This document shows, in pieces, positions 1-8,393 of a stretch of 20,481 nt of DNA; position 1 is the stretch's first letter, and the number at the start of each line of letters is the position of its first letter. Both the position numbers and the translations under genes were made by a program. The notes under the pieces are model-generated. The model was not told where the DNA came from. It saw only the letters and a list, made by a program, of their open reading frames with translations, and ran no database searches. Origin of the DNA: Paramarasmius palmivorus (Eukaryota; Basidiomycota; Agaricomycetes; Agaricales; Marasmiaceae); the NCBI GenBank assembly GCA_037176845.1, contig JAYKXP010000365.1, forward strand, positions 1-20,481, given 5' to 3'.

Positions 1-1
1 T

Positions 2-490
2 CAACTTTCCAGGCGTAAAACTCGTGAAACCTGTCTTAACCTGCAGTTATTTCGTTTCAATATCTCTACCCCGGTTGCCTCTGTCGCAAACATTCATTAT
101 CCAGGGACATTGTTCTACTGCCCTAAGCCACTTAACCTTGGCTGGTCCCAATCCATTTCTACTACAGAATCTTTGACCACCTGTATCTGTTCTTGTGACG
201 GGCTCAAGAAATTGTCACTGGACATTTTTAGTGTCAACATTCAACCTTGATGGACCTTTTGCTGTGGCTTGCAAGTCCCGGTACGCCTGCATTGCCAAAT
301 CTTACATGATTGATCTTACAGTGCAAACACGACCCCAGTACTGGCCATTGCTCTGTTGCCGCGGAATTCTCTGCCAACGTTTGAAAGGACTTGTGGCTTT
401 TGTCAGAGTGGTTACACCCACAAGGATTCCCAAGCACAAAAGGAGCAGGGTTATACGTGCATTTGGCCTATTGTAAGCTTTCTGGCACAT
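2..490 (-). pseudogene. Unidentified degenerate coding remnant with a membrane-segment-like stretch
   Basis: One minus-strand frame runs from an ATG at 490 to the window edge with only three stops in about 163 codons: TAA at 304-302, TGA at 217-215 and TAA at 49-47. Random sequence of this composition would be expected to give more. The first 62 residues hold a hydrophobic run (ARITLLLLCLGILVGVTTLT, about residues 11-30) that could be one membrane segment or signal anchor, followed by a basic stretch. The sequence after the first stop keeps a protein-like composition. I recognise no family. It could be a decayed gene or a long chance frame; the nearby minus-strand remnants favour decay. The true 5' end is not resolved. 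Confidence 0.25.
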
Positions 491-623
491 GTTCAGTAGA
501 ATGTTCAGTAGCGGGTCGTTTCATTTATTACACACTTTTATACCCTTCTTGTCACAGATACAATACCAACTACCTAATACTTTTTTACCAAGCGTTGTGC
601 AATACACAAAAGTTGATCCGACC

Positions 624-1090
624 CTACATGATTCCAAAGCACCTCCCCACCACGTGTTCGAATTCATACGTCATCTCTCCCATTGTCCAGGTCCTAACTA
701 TAGCCCATTCCGCAGATATAACTGACTCAACACAAACATACAGCTTTAGCGGTGTTAGGTTTTTGACTGTCAATACTCTGGAGGATTCCAGCAATCCCCA
801 CGATCTCGTATCTTCTTTTGCCTCCAAACAGCACCCTAGATCCTGTAAAAGCCACAATCGATGGACTTCTTCCTGAGTCACCTCGTCTTCCAATGAATTG
901 TTAATAGCAGCTGGGCCGCAAGATTTGAAAATACTTGCTCAATCGCCTCCCAGCTATTGTGAGAGAGTGTGTTCGTGTCAAGCTCCGAAGGATGTGCTTT
1001 CGGACCTATCTTTTTGGCACCAGAAACTGACCATAGGCAACCCAATAAGTGCTGCAGCAGCAGTTGGAGCACGCTGTTCAAGGTCCCCAA
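624..1090 (-). pseudogene. Unidentified helical protein remnant with a frameshift
   Basis: Two minus-strand frames, 1090-878 and about 905-624, overlap and look like one protein split by a one-base shift near 890-905. The first part ends in a helical stretch (SWEAIEQVFSNLAA). The second opens with an acidic helix (NNSLEDEVTQEEVHRLWLL) and continues to a TAG at 626-624. The helix-like, charge-patterned composition on both sides of the shift suggests formerly coding DNA rather than noise. No motif identifies a family. It lies on the same strand as the remnants at 2-490 and 3339-5617, so all may derive from one gene region later split by the solo LTR at 1537-3338; that is inference. Confidence 0.3.
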
Positions 1091-1180
1091 CTTTGGCAGG
1101 TGACTGTCTTACCCAATCTCATCCATGAGTCTCCCCTGATCCTTTCCCGCCTGTCCATGATCAAATACTGCAAGGTGTGA

Positions 1181-1233
1181 CCCCCCCCCCCCCCCCCCCC
1201 CCCCCCCCCTGGGGGGGGGTGTGTGGTATACAC

Positions 1234-1269
<36 letters not shown>

Positions 1270-1292
1270 ACCCCCCCCCCCCCCCCCCCCCC
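1181..1292. repeat. Poly-C/poly-G homopolymer block with an inverted repeat
   Basis: The block is C29 (1181-1209), one T, G9 (1211-1219), a TGTGTG/CACAC core around GTATA, then C-runs of about 34 and 22 bases separated by single A residues. G9-TGTGTG and the following CACAC-C9 can pair with a small loop. The minus strand is a strong G-quadruplex candidate. Such a tract is also a place where read and assembly lengths are unreliable. Confidence 0.85.
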
Positions 1293-1536
1293 ACTATGTC
1301 CCCCGGGGGTTGTAGTTTATACTGTGTTGTTGACTGATCTGTGATATATTTCAAACCACAACCAAAAGTGTGGCGGAAAAAATTTGTTGTGATTGTGGAT
1401 ATGTCCATTGGTGATGTGCCTATTTGCTACACTCTGTTTGTAGATGGCCATGGTTACTTTCTTCAATAGCTTTTAGTGGAAAAGTAGGCAAGAAGAATTG
1501 CAGATGCAATTCTTTTGTGGCGATTACCGTATACGG

Positions 1537-3338
1537 TGTGCGGCTTATAAAAGCTTGTGAACTGAGCGATAATAATATGCCAAGTTGTCTGGCGAGCGGG
1601 GTACGACGTTGTCAAAAGGATCGTACAATCGACACAAGGAAATCAACTGCACACTTGTTGTGAACGTCTACAATTCATAGGGACACCAGGGAAGTGTAAA
1701 CGACGATGAATGAAACAATTTGTAATATGATAATATAGTCTCGATATGATCAAGAAAACGCGAGCCATCTATACCTATCCTATAACTTATTCCTAACGTC
1801 CTATGACGCAAAATAACCTATCGAAACCCAACAAGGGTAACGACCTATTGTTCCTATGAAGGCTATGGTTCACTAGTGAACTAGCTCTGACAAACCAAGG
1901 CACTGATTACACTAGGTCGAACTAGCACGACACTCAGGCCACCTATAAGATAGTGAGGGCTCCACACTAAGCTTTAACGACACTGGTGGGGGCTCACACT
2001 AGTCCAGAAAAATCTATCTATGCAAGAGACTAGACGCGCTAGCTCTGGTCCTTTGGGTATCTCCATGTTCTAATTTACGACTCTAGTTCAATATTGAGAA
2101 GGGCTTTTCAATGTTTTAATTTCCTAAGTTATTGTTCTAAGCACACGTCGCATCTATGGTCAACAATAGAAGACAAGAATCTGCTATTGGTTGCATAGGG
2201 CTACGTATATAGCGGGGTAATTGTTGAGAGCTTGCCTAGGGGAAACCTGCTGCTTTATACCCGCGAGCTTTACATATATTACATCTAAGTGCAATGTGGA
2301 CACGATAAAGTAATATGTAAATATGCAAAAGAACTGGAGAACGAGGGAGGTTCTGTCCATATGGAAGTAAGTATCTACCAGAAAAGGAAGGTTTGGATAT
2401 ATATTGGTTGGAAATTAGACATTTATTTCCAGGACTGCGAGTCATATTACTTTTGGGTAGCTAGGAAGTGGCGCGCCGGAGGGGCGCTTGTTCCGCATGG
2501 TGCGGTTCGGATATCGGTGTGCTAGGCATAGTTATTCCATCGGAACTTGCTAGGGGGTCGATCTCGACCCGAAAGCTTCGGATTCGTATTCCGAGGAAGG
2601 TAGGCTCTAGCTCCTCGTTGTTCTTCTATATTTATACTTTCTATGTCCTGGCAGTCCTGGCACAGACTCTATCTGTTTCCTTGTTATTGGGACTATATGT
2701 CCCTCACTAGTGTCGGTACTGAGCAGTAGGCAATCCCCAACTCGATAGCTCGAGGGGTATTCCGATATCGATATGGAAGTGTTAAGCCTCCATATGGTCT
2801 CGTAATCGGATGACCGGTTACTCGGACATTTCTAATCCTGGTAACTCTGCTCTCGAAGGTGACTCGCACTCCAGCTTCTACCGTATTTGGTTATATAGCT
2901 CCTGATTTCGTCCCCTAGGGCCTTCTAAGTGTAGGTAGTTGTCCTCGTTCACTATCCACATCTCAATAGTGTCCCTTAGCGCGAGTATAGTGTAGCCATT
3001 TGACCCTTACTAGGAAGTCTACATGTTACGGTAGCATGTCCTCGTAGGTCGCCAGCCTGGTAATAGAGTATAGTACGGTCCAAGGGTTGCGTCGCGTATC
3101 CGAGCGCAAACATATATGGTCTAACGACTGACTATCAACGTCTATGCGCGCACAGCTTGTATTCACGGCCGCAGTGCATGTCCTATCGTATCCGTCGTCA
3201 TATGCGCAACTGACTAGTTCCTAGTTAGTGCTACCAAGTCCATATAGGATTAGTACGATGTACTGTGCGACTTCTGTAACCCGAAACAATGTGTCAAAAT
3301 GACGTTGTTTTTCAGCGATTTCGTTTGGGGTACCCTCA
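1537..3338 (-). mobile_element. Solo LTR of Ty3/gypsy family A (1802 bp)
   Basis: This block is the reverse complement, with scattered substitutions and small indels, of 14687-16486. In element orientation it begins TGAGGGTACC at 3338 and ends AAGCCGCACA at 1537, giving the TG..CA ends of an LTR. The flanking pentamers are TACGG (1532-1536) and AACGG (3339-3343), a 4/5 match that fits a decayed target-site duplication. No gag or pol sequence adjoins either end, so it is a solo LTR, presumably left by recombination between the two LTRs of a full element. A TATA-type box lies near 2260-2254. It probably split whatever minus-strand gene lies on both sides. Confidence 0.85.
2254..2260 (-). promoter_or_regulatory. 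TATA box of the solo LTR-A
   Basis: Minus-strand TATAAAG within CGCGGGTATAAAGCAGCAGG. It aligns with CGCGGGTATATAAGCAGCAG in the other family A LTR (15731 onward). Conservation between copies and the GC-rich flank suggest the LTR core promoter; the transcription start is not shown. Confidence 0.5.
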
Positions 3339-4200
3339 AACGGGGTATTGGGTGCTATAATTCTGGATATTTGCATCAGAACTGCACTATGCAGTAGAGA
3401 ATATATCTTACAACTCCAATCCCCACCTTTCCCACGTCGGGCTCTGTCTTCAAGTATTACCAGCTTCCACCTCCATATTCTCAGTCTATATTCCCCATTT
3501 CTGACGAAAGGATGTGGCTTTGATGATCTTGGGATCGTTCGTCGGAATGGCATCTAGCGATGAATTGTGTTCCCACCACAACGCTCAAACTACCACAGCT
3601 ACGACCATCGGTACAATGGTTGCTCGTTGCACCCAATTGGCTGTTGAGAACTGTGATGATGATGTATACTGTTGGTAGGATATTGTTCCTTTTTCTGTCT
3701 AATGGCACGCCATGAGATCCTATCGCTACCAAATTGCTTTGGTATCCAAGCATCTGTGTGATTTCCAGTGTTATCGCCACGTATTCCATAGAATCTTTCC
3801 TCTTGGTTCAGGTGTTGTGTAGAATGTCCAACAAGGTGCCAAGCAGCCGTTCACCCTCAGACCTGAAACTTTTACCTGTGTCCTTATTCATGGATGTTAC
3901 TTTTCCAGAAACCGGGTGCTTACCTCTAAATAGTTCGTTCCTTATTGAACATCCCCAATTGAAGAAAGCCCCCCCTATCAACCCTATCTCTCCCCTCAAC
4001 ATATGTTACAGTTCCCAGAATGTTGACAGCCTTCTAGCTGTCAAAAGGGGTGGGGGGGGGGGAGGGGGGGGGGGGGGGGGGGGGGACTTCTTGGCATACT
4101 GACAATTATTCCACATACGTGAGAATATGTACCAACAAATTATTGTTGTCTCCTCAAATGACAAAGTCTCCTCGCCAAATTGTTTCCATCTCCTGGCCAT
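3339..4200 (-). pseudogene. Unidentified degenerate minus-strand coding remnants
   Basis: Several long minus-strand frames follow one another here. A frame from about 4002 runs through one in-frame TGA near 3810 and continues to about 3481 (KDTGKSFRSEGERLLGTLLD, then MEYVAITLEITQMLGYQSN, with a hydrophobic stretch PTVYIIITVLNSQLGA). A second, shifted frame covers 3553 to about 3340 and runs straight into the solo LTR boundary. The one TGA in about 170 codons and the later frame change look like decay of formerly coding DNA. No domain is recognised. A poly-G tract at 4048-4085 interrupts the upstream part. Relation to the exons at 4381-5617 is likely by strand and order but unproven. Confidence 0.3.
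4048..4085. repeat. Poly-G tract
   Basis: A nearly pure run of G with single T and A interruptions. It reads as polyproline on the minus strand and poly-glycine on the plus strand, so short frames across it are low-complexity artefacts. It is a G-quadruplex candidate and a likely site of length error. Confidence 0.85.
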
Positions 4201-4380
4201 GAGACTCCTATTCTGCCGTCATTAGTCCCTCACAAAAACGGGAATAAACAACAACTCACATAGGGAAATGGCTGGTAGGTTATCGCAGCTCCATCTCTCG
4301 GGTCTTTGCACATTAATGTGCTTCCTTCAGTTCTGACCCACTGCCGGGAAACGTTACCCCTGTAATCTAGATCCTGGTAG

Positions 4381-4720
4381 TCACACGTACCATTGCAGGC
4401 TCATGTACACTGGGAGTTGCTGGCGTTCCCACTGGGGTCTAATCACCACGTTGTCAATATCAAACAATGCGATCAGAATATGACACATACCACTCTCAAG
4501 TCCAGTCTTTGGTCTTTTATTCTTTCTCTTCTCTCCGGTGGCCATTCCTGCAAAATTCAACCCCAGTAGCAGGCCGGTCCATGTTCTTGTTGTTGGTAAC
4601 ACCTGTTCAGGCACTCTTTGGTCGGGTAGAGGTGATGGTGAAAAAGGTGGCAAAAAAGGGGGCGATGGAGGTGCTGTGGGTAACCGTTCCGGCAACTCCA
4701 ATCTTCTCTTTTCTGGCTAA
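4381..4720 (-). pseudogene. Proline-rich and lysine-rich exon-like remnant, unidentified
   Basis: The minus-strand frame from about 4720 to 4485 encodes a proline-rich segment (LPTAPPSPPFLPPFSPSPLP) and then a basic cluster (GEKRKNKRPK) that resembles a nuclear-localisation signal. At about 4484 the sequence meets a GTATGT donor; a 52-nt stretch with an ATTGAC branch-like site ends at GATTAG, after which a proline/threonine-rich frame (TPVGTPATPSVHEPAM) reaches a second GTACGT donor. The splice-like arrangement suggests genuine exons, but the phases do not join cleanly, so it is either a pseudogene or a mis-drawn model. Function unknown. Confidence 0.35.
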
Positions 4721-4845
4721 TAAGGGGGATTAGATTAGTCCCTATTTCCTATGGCAACACTTACCCTTCCATTGGCACTGTCTTCACTCTCACTACAACC
4801 ATGGTCATATATCTCTGAACAGCACATCAAAACCGCATTTCAAAT

Positions 4846-5250
4846 TCAAAGTGAGTATTGCCCACTTTGGAACAGAAATCTATCCATCATCTCCTCTCCA
4901 ACCTCAACCTTGACGGCAACAATCAGGTCCTCTGTTGCTTGACATACACCCATCTCCCTTCTTGTGACACTCCAGATACACCTCATTATTGCTCTTTCTA
5001 CCTGGTGTAATCGCGATGATTTCTGCTGTGGGGTGAAGCAAGCTGCCCACTGATTGATTTCAGCTTGGATTCGTCTCTCAATAGTACTCAGAACCCACCT
5101 GGATGATCCTAACATTTGACTGCAGCCGCTTGAAGAGACTTGATGTTCCCAATGCTAGTATTGGGCTGACTGTAGCCAAGATGTAAAGTCCTGTCTTGAG
5201 GTTCGCCATTGACATAGGAATCTGCACTCCGTTCCTCGAAAAAATCCTGT
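4846..5250 (-). pseudogene. Unidentified minus-strand coding remnant with a hydrophobic segment
   Basis: A frame covering about 5250-5108 holds a hydrophobic, membrane-segment-like stretch (LYILATVSPILALGTSSLF). A shifted frame, about 5115-4846, follows with a helical, charged sequence (ERRIQAEINQWAACFTPQQK) ending at TGA. Only about 22 nt separate the two frames, too short for a normal fungal intron, so a small indel is more likely than splicing. This probably continues the coiled-coil exons at 5279-5617. No family is recognised. Confidence 0.35.
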
Positions 5251-5278
5251 TGTCAGACTCACATAAGCAAACATTTAC

Positions 5279-5617
5279 TTTTGATTGCCGTTACCACGTA
5301 CTCAGAATTTGTTTCCTGTATTTCCAATGCAGTGATTTGATCGGCTAGCTGCTCACTCTCTTTCAGTAACGTTGTCTTTTGCAAAATGTGGCACGTATAT
5401 CAAACCAAAGCACCATGGCAATGGCACCAAATCCCACATTTTCTTGAACTTTCTGGACATCCCAAGAGGCTTTACAAGAAGTGACTTCTTCAGCAATACT
5501 CTTGAGCCTCTCCACTGCACTCTCCAGTTCTATTGATCCCGGAGTTGCAGTCGACTTTGGATCTTGAACAATTTGTTTAAGCTGCGATATTCGAGCGACC
5601 CAACCGTCCTTTGACAT
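5279..5617 (-). CDS. Unidentified coiled-coil protein, two 5' exons of a decayed gene
   Basis: Exon 1 (5617-5438) starts at ATG 5617 (MSKDGWVARISQLKQIVQ) and has an amphipathic helical pattern (ELESAVERLKSIAEEV). A GT..AG intron of 62 nt (5437-5376) joins in phase to exon 2 (5375-5279), which continues the helix (LLKESEQLADQITALEIQE). The joined product reads as a continuous coiled coil, which supports the splice. The next apparent intron (5278-5247, with a CTGAC branch-like site) would be only 32 nt and does not restore the downstream frame, so the gene is probably broken. An in-frame TGA lies just upstream of the start, and the foldback element begins only 29 bp away, so the original 5' end may be lost. 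Product and role unknown. Confidence 0.45.
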
Positions 5618-5645
5618 TGGCACAACATCAGTATCCTTACATCAC

Positions 5646-6173
5646 CCGGCATTTCGGCACTAGGATGGCATGCCGTTGGCATTTTGGGCCAAAATGCCGG
5701 ATGCTACGTGGTAGGCCGGTTTTTCCGAAATGCTACGTCACTATTTCGGCAGTGTCCTGCCTCCCGAAATGCCGACATGCTAAAATGCAGCATGGTAGCC
5801 TATTGTGTGTCCTTTGAGCAATGTCCTCCTATAGAATTCTGATAAGTAAACAAAGTTGAAGCCCAGATACGAGTAGTTATACTCTTAACTTACACACCTA
5901 AGCCTTTTACAGTGGAAAATATTCAAGTAATCAAGTGAATGACACAAAAAGATTTCGAGTTAGGTATAATCATACTTCACAGGTTTCGGGCCTTTTATGT
6001 CAACAAATTTGCATATCACGCATCCTATGGCTTTATTCAATAGGCTTGTAGTATTCATGTAAAATCTTATTTAGCAAAGCGTCGTTCAAGTTTGGCATAG
6101 AAGGGAGCATTTTGACATTTGGCATTTAGCATGTAGAAATGCCGAAAATGCTGAAAATGCCGAAAAATGCCGG
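5646..6173. mobile_element. Foldback / MITE-like element with GGCATTTCGGCA-type arms
   Basis: The left arm (5646-5806) begins CCGGCATTTCGGCA and is built of repeated GGCATTT, CCGAAATGC and ATGCTACGT words, including an internal inverted repeat GGCATTTTGG/CCAAAATGCC (about 5678-5701). The right arm (about 6106-6173) ends TGCCGAAAAATGCCGG, the inverse of the left terminus apart from two extra bases. The roughly 300 bp between the arms are AT-richer and carry no coding frame. This structure suits a non-autonomous DNA element or foldback repeat. I see no convincing target-site duplication, so the exact ends are approximate. Confidence 0.6.
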
Positions 6174-6808
6174 AATGCTATTTGTCAACATACTGATGAA
6201 TCCCTGGCTATTGTGTTTTCTCAGTAAATATCTCAAAATAAAAGACCAAAACCACACATGATTTCGTTCCAATGTGGAATTTTTATTGGCCTTGTCATCA
6301 CCGTCAACATCTCCATCACCTCTTCCTCTGCCAAACAACTCAAAACGCGGTCTAAAAGTATTACTTCTAAGCAGTACCCTGCTGCTTTTTTCTCTTCTGT
6401 GCTATCCCCCCACGTTGTAGGATCTTTTCGGAATGTTGTATGGAGCTCGAGGATCCCTATCTGTATTCATTTCCTCGTTGCTGTTGCAAATTTCTAATTG
6501 GATTCAGGTGAGCTTATCTGCCATTCGATCAACTGTAATTGAGGACTTACATAGAAAAATGGACTACAATCAGCGAGTACACTTTCTGGAGGTTTTGATA
6601 TGGGCAAACAAGCCAAAGAAGTGACCTCATCAAGGCTGCTTGTGTCTGTCGGACTGAAAGTTGAGAAGAGCATAACGGCAGTTGATGAAGAGGCGACCGC
6701 AGTGAAAAGAGGCATGTCACACTTACATAAACACCAACATCCTCCTTTCTCTACCACCACATCCACTGTCTCTTTCCATGACCCCTTCTTGATTACTTTC
6801 TGCACTCT
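6174..6808 (+). other. Intergenic or upstream region with one exon-like block
   Basis: No confident gene. A stretch from a TTGTAG acceptor-like site (6420) to a CAG/GTGAGC donor-like site (about 6507) has an open frame with a hydrophobic run (GSLSVFISSLLLQISNWIQ). It could be a 5' exon of the gene that starts at 6809 or 6911, but no in-phase connection could be drawn. The reverse strand of the same stretch has equally long frames that do not look coding. Confidence 0.2.
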
Positions 6809-6907
6809 ATGGCTCCTCAAGCCAAAAAGAGAAAGTCAGACACTAAAGACTTGGACCAAGACTCGTCAATAAAATCTGTTCTCGAAGCAATAAACGGACT
6901 CTCTTGA
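6809..6907 (+). other. Upstream ORF or broken N-terminus with a nuclear-localisation-like motif
   Basis: ATG 6809 opens a 32-residue frame beginning MAPQAKKRKSDTKDLDQD, with a KKRK basic cluster, and ends at TGA 6905-6907. The next codons in the same frame are AAC and ATG (6911), which starts the downstream gene. Either this is an upstream ORF that tunes translation of the main frame, or the main protein once started at 6809 and the TGA is a point mutation. Composition is protein-like. Confidence 0.45.
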
Positions 6908-6910
6908 AAC

Positions 6911-7705
6911 ATGGGTGCCAATTCGAACCCTGAGTCTATCCAGCAGCTGGCAGCTATCGTGGCCATGAATCTAAAGGCTGCTGAGTCACTTGAGCATAAC
7001 ACTCAGCTCAAGCTTCAGCTCACACAAGAGTGGGCAGCACTCATCAATGCTGCCAGTGGTGAGTACATCGTTATTTCCAATTGTTCATGCATATGACTGT
7101 CTTGCAGAGCAGGGACTCCTACACCAACACCAAGATACAGAGGGACTTGGAGTTGACCCCAAACATTCTGCGCCTCCCCCAAGTAAGTGGTCATCTATTC
7201 ACTACTAATTGTGACATACGGTAGATTCTGATATCTTTAAAAGTCGTAATTGATCCAGCTCTTGAAAAAGAGAATCAGCCCCCTACAAATCTTGCAGATG
7301 TGCCATGTAAGTCTTGTTAATTTGTTTCGACCGCATATAGTAACTGTTTAATTTGAAGCTTTTCCCACTTCCAACGTGTCTGCATCATCTGCACCGCCTC
7401 CCGGAATGTCTGCATCATCTGCACCCACTCCTGGAATGTCTTCATCTCTAGTCAATCCCGCTTACGCCATGTATTCCCATCCTTTGACCTCTGATCAAGC
7501 ATACATGCCGTTCTCCGCTTCAGTTTCTAGCCAGCCTCCTGCAGGCCCTGCCGCTTTACCTTTCATTTTGCCTTTCCCTCCTCCCTCACACAGCCTACAA
7601 TATCAGCAGTACGCCACATATGTTCATCTCAAGAATGTGCAGTTTGCACAACAAAGAATGATGCATCAGAACCAGCCCCATTCTAGCACATCCGCTCATA
7701 ATTAG
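6911..7705 (+). CDS. Unidentified 189-residue Ser/Pro-rich protein, three exons
   Basis: Exons 6911-7058, 7108-7182 and 7359-7705 total 570 nt and join into one uninterrupted frame ending at TAG 7703-7705. Intron 1 (7059-7107) is GTGAGT..TTGCAG; intron 2 (7183-7358) is GTAAGT..TTGAAG. Residues 1-50 are helical (ESIQQLAAIVAMNLKAAESL). The C-terminal part is low-complexity and rich in Ser, Pro, Ala and Gln, with a tandem repeat of MSASSAPxPG. No signal peptide or catalytic motif is seen and no family is recognised. Within intron 2, 7225-7306 is flanked by good splice sites (GGTAG before, GTAAGT after) and could be a cassette exon; including it in this frame gives a stop after 9 codons. It is the most complete host gene in the window. 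Weak points are the in-frame TGA just upstream and the lack of homology evidence. Confidence 0.55.
7225..7306 (+). other. Candidate cassette (poison or alternate-frame) exon
   Basis: An 82-nt block with an acceptor-like GGTAG before it and a consensus GTAAGT donor after it, inside intron 2 of the gene at 6911-7705. Because 82 is not a multiple of three, inclusion shifts the frame: the main frame then meets TGA. In another frame, exon 2, this block and exon 3 are also open together (LKVVIDPALEKENQPP in the block), reachable from an ATG at 7049. Real usage can only be settled with transcripts. Confidence 0.4.
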
Positions 7706-7949
7706 CCTCGCTCATGTATAATACCAACACTATACTGTTACATGTCTATAAAGTGCAATTCCAACGTCTTTCGATACCTAACAGAAAACGCAGCACAGAA
7801 AACTAGAGACCCAACAACACCATCAAAGCCTCCTCCACATCATCCTCCAATCTGTCATCTGCCATGTCTTCCGCAATGTTGATGCTGGTCATTGTCGGGA
7901 GGTTTGTGGGTTCTCATAAACAACAATCATTATCTTTCCCCTTCACAGC

Positions 7950-8305
7950 TACCAACTTTTGATCAGCCAATTGTCAGTATAAACTATGCCCTTTGCATTC
8001 CGACGACAGCATATGCGATTGCACTTCTTGCAACGAGGTGGTGTCCCTACAGATCCCTCTCAGTCTAATATAGCTCAGTAATAACCATAGTCACTTACTC
8101 CAGATCACCGCTGGGGCATCTAAAGCAGCCCTTCTCATGCTGGATATCCCGCTCAAGTTCAGCCCAAGGTGTGTGACACGTTTTCCTGATAATGACATTT
8201 AAGCACCTTTGTAAGGCAGGTCAATAAAACATACCAGTGATCTTTTAACTTGGATTCGCTGGGGAATATGGCTATCTTGTCCCAGCTGAGAACCGGTAAT
8301 GACCA
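7950..8305 (-). pseudogene. Cysteine-rich gene remnant, possible zinc-binding protein
   Basis: Exon-like blocks on the minus strand: 8305-8235 (LSWDKIAIFPSESKLKDHW), a 49-nt intron 8234-8186 (GTATGT..TATCAG), and 8185-8099 (TPWAELERDIQHEKGCFRC), joined in phase. A GTAAGT donor follows at 8098, and a 52-nt intron to CTGTAG (8047) leads to a block containing RCKKCNRICCRRNAKGIVYT, but this last step is out of phase by one base. The CxxC and CxxCxxxCC patterns suggest metal binding. The family is not recognised. The 5' side ends 89 bp from the solo LTR at 8394, so the gene is probably truncated. It converges with the plus-strand gene ending at 7705. Confidence 0.35.
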
Positions 8306-8393
8306 CTAAACCTGGTACGAAAGTAACCAGGTAATAGATGCTAATAGTAGGTCTAGCACTACTGTGGACAGTGTGTGCAAGTGTGGTTCGACG

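Noticed and set aside
391..876. Plus-strand frame of 161 codons
   Set aside because: Composition is irregular, rich in Cys, His and Ser without pattern, and it overlaps helical minus-strand frames at 624-890.
1109..1408. Minus-strand frame of 99 codons with long glycine runs
   Set aside because: It is a reading of the C/G homopolymer block; the glycines are poly-C on the other strand and no coding sequence flanks it.
3734..4102. Plus-strand frame of 122 codons
   Set aside because: It overlaps better-composed minus-strand remnants and ends in the poly-G tract; treated as a shadow frame.
4006..4200. Minus-strand frame with a polyproline run
   Set aside because: The polyproline is the G tract at 4048-4085; only the sequence upstream of it could be coding, and it is too short to call alone.
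7225..7306. Obligatory third exon of the gene at 6911-7705
   Set aside because: Including it in the main frame brings an immediate stop, while skipping it leaves the frame intact; kept only as a possible cassette.
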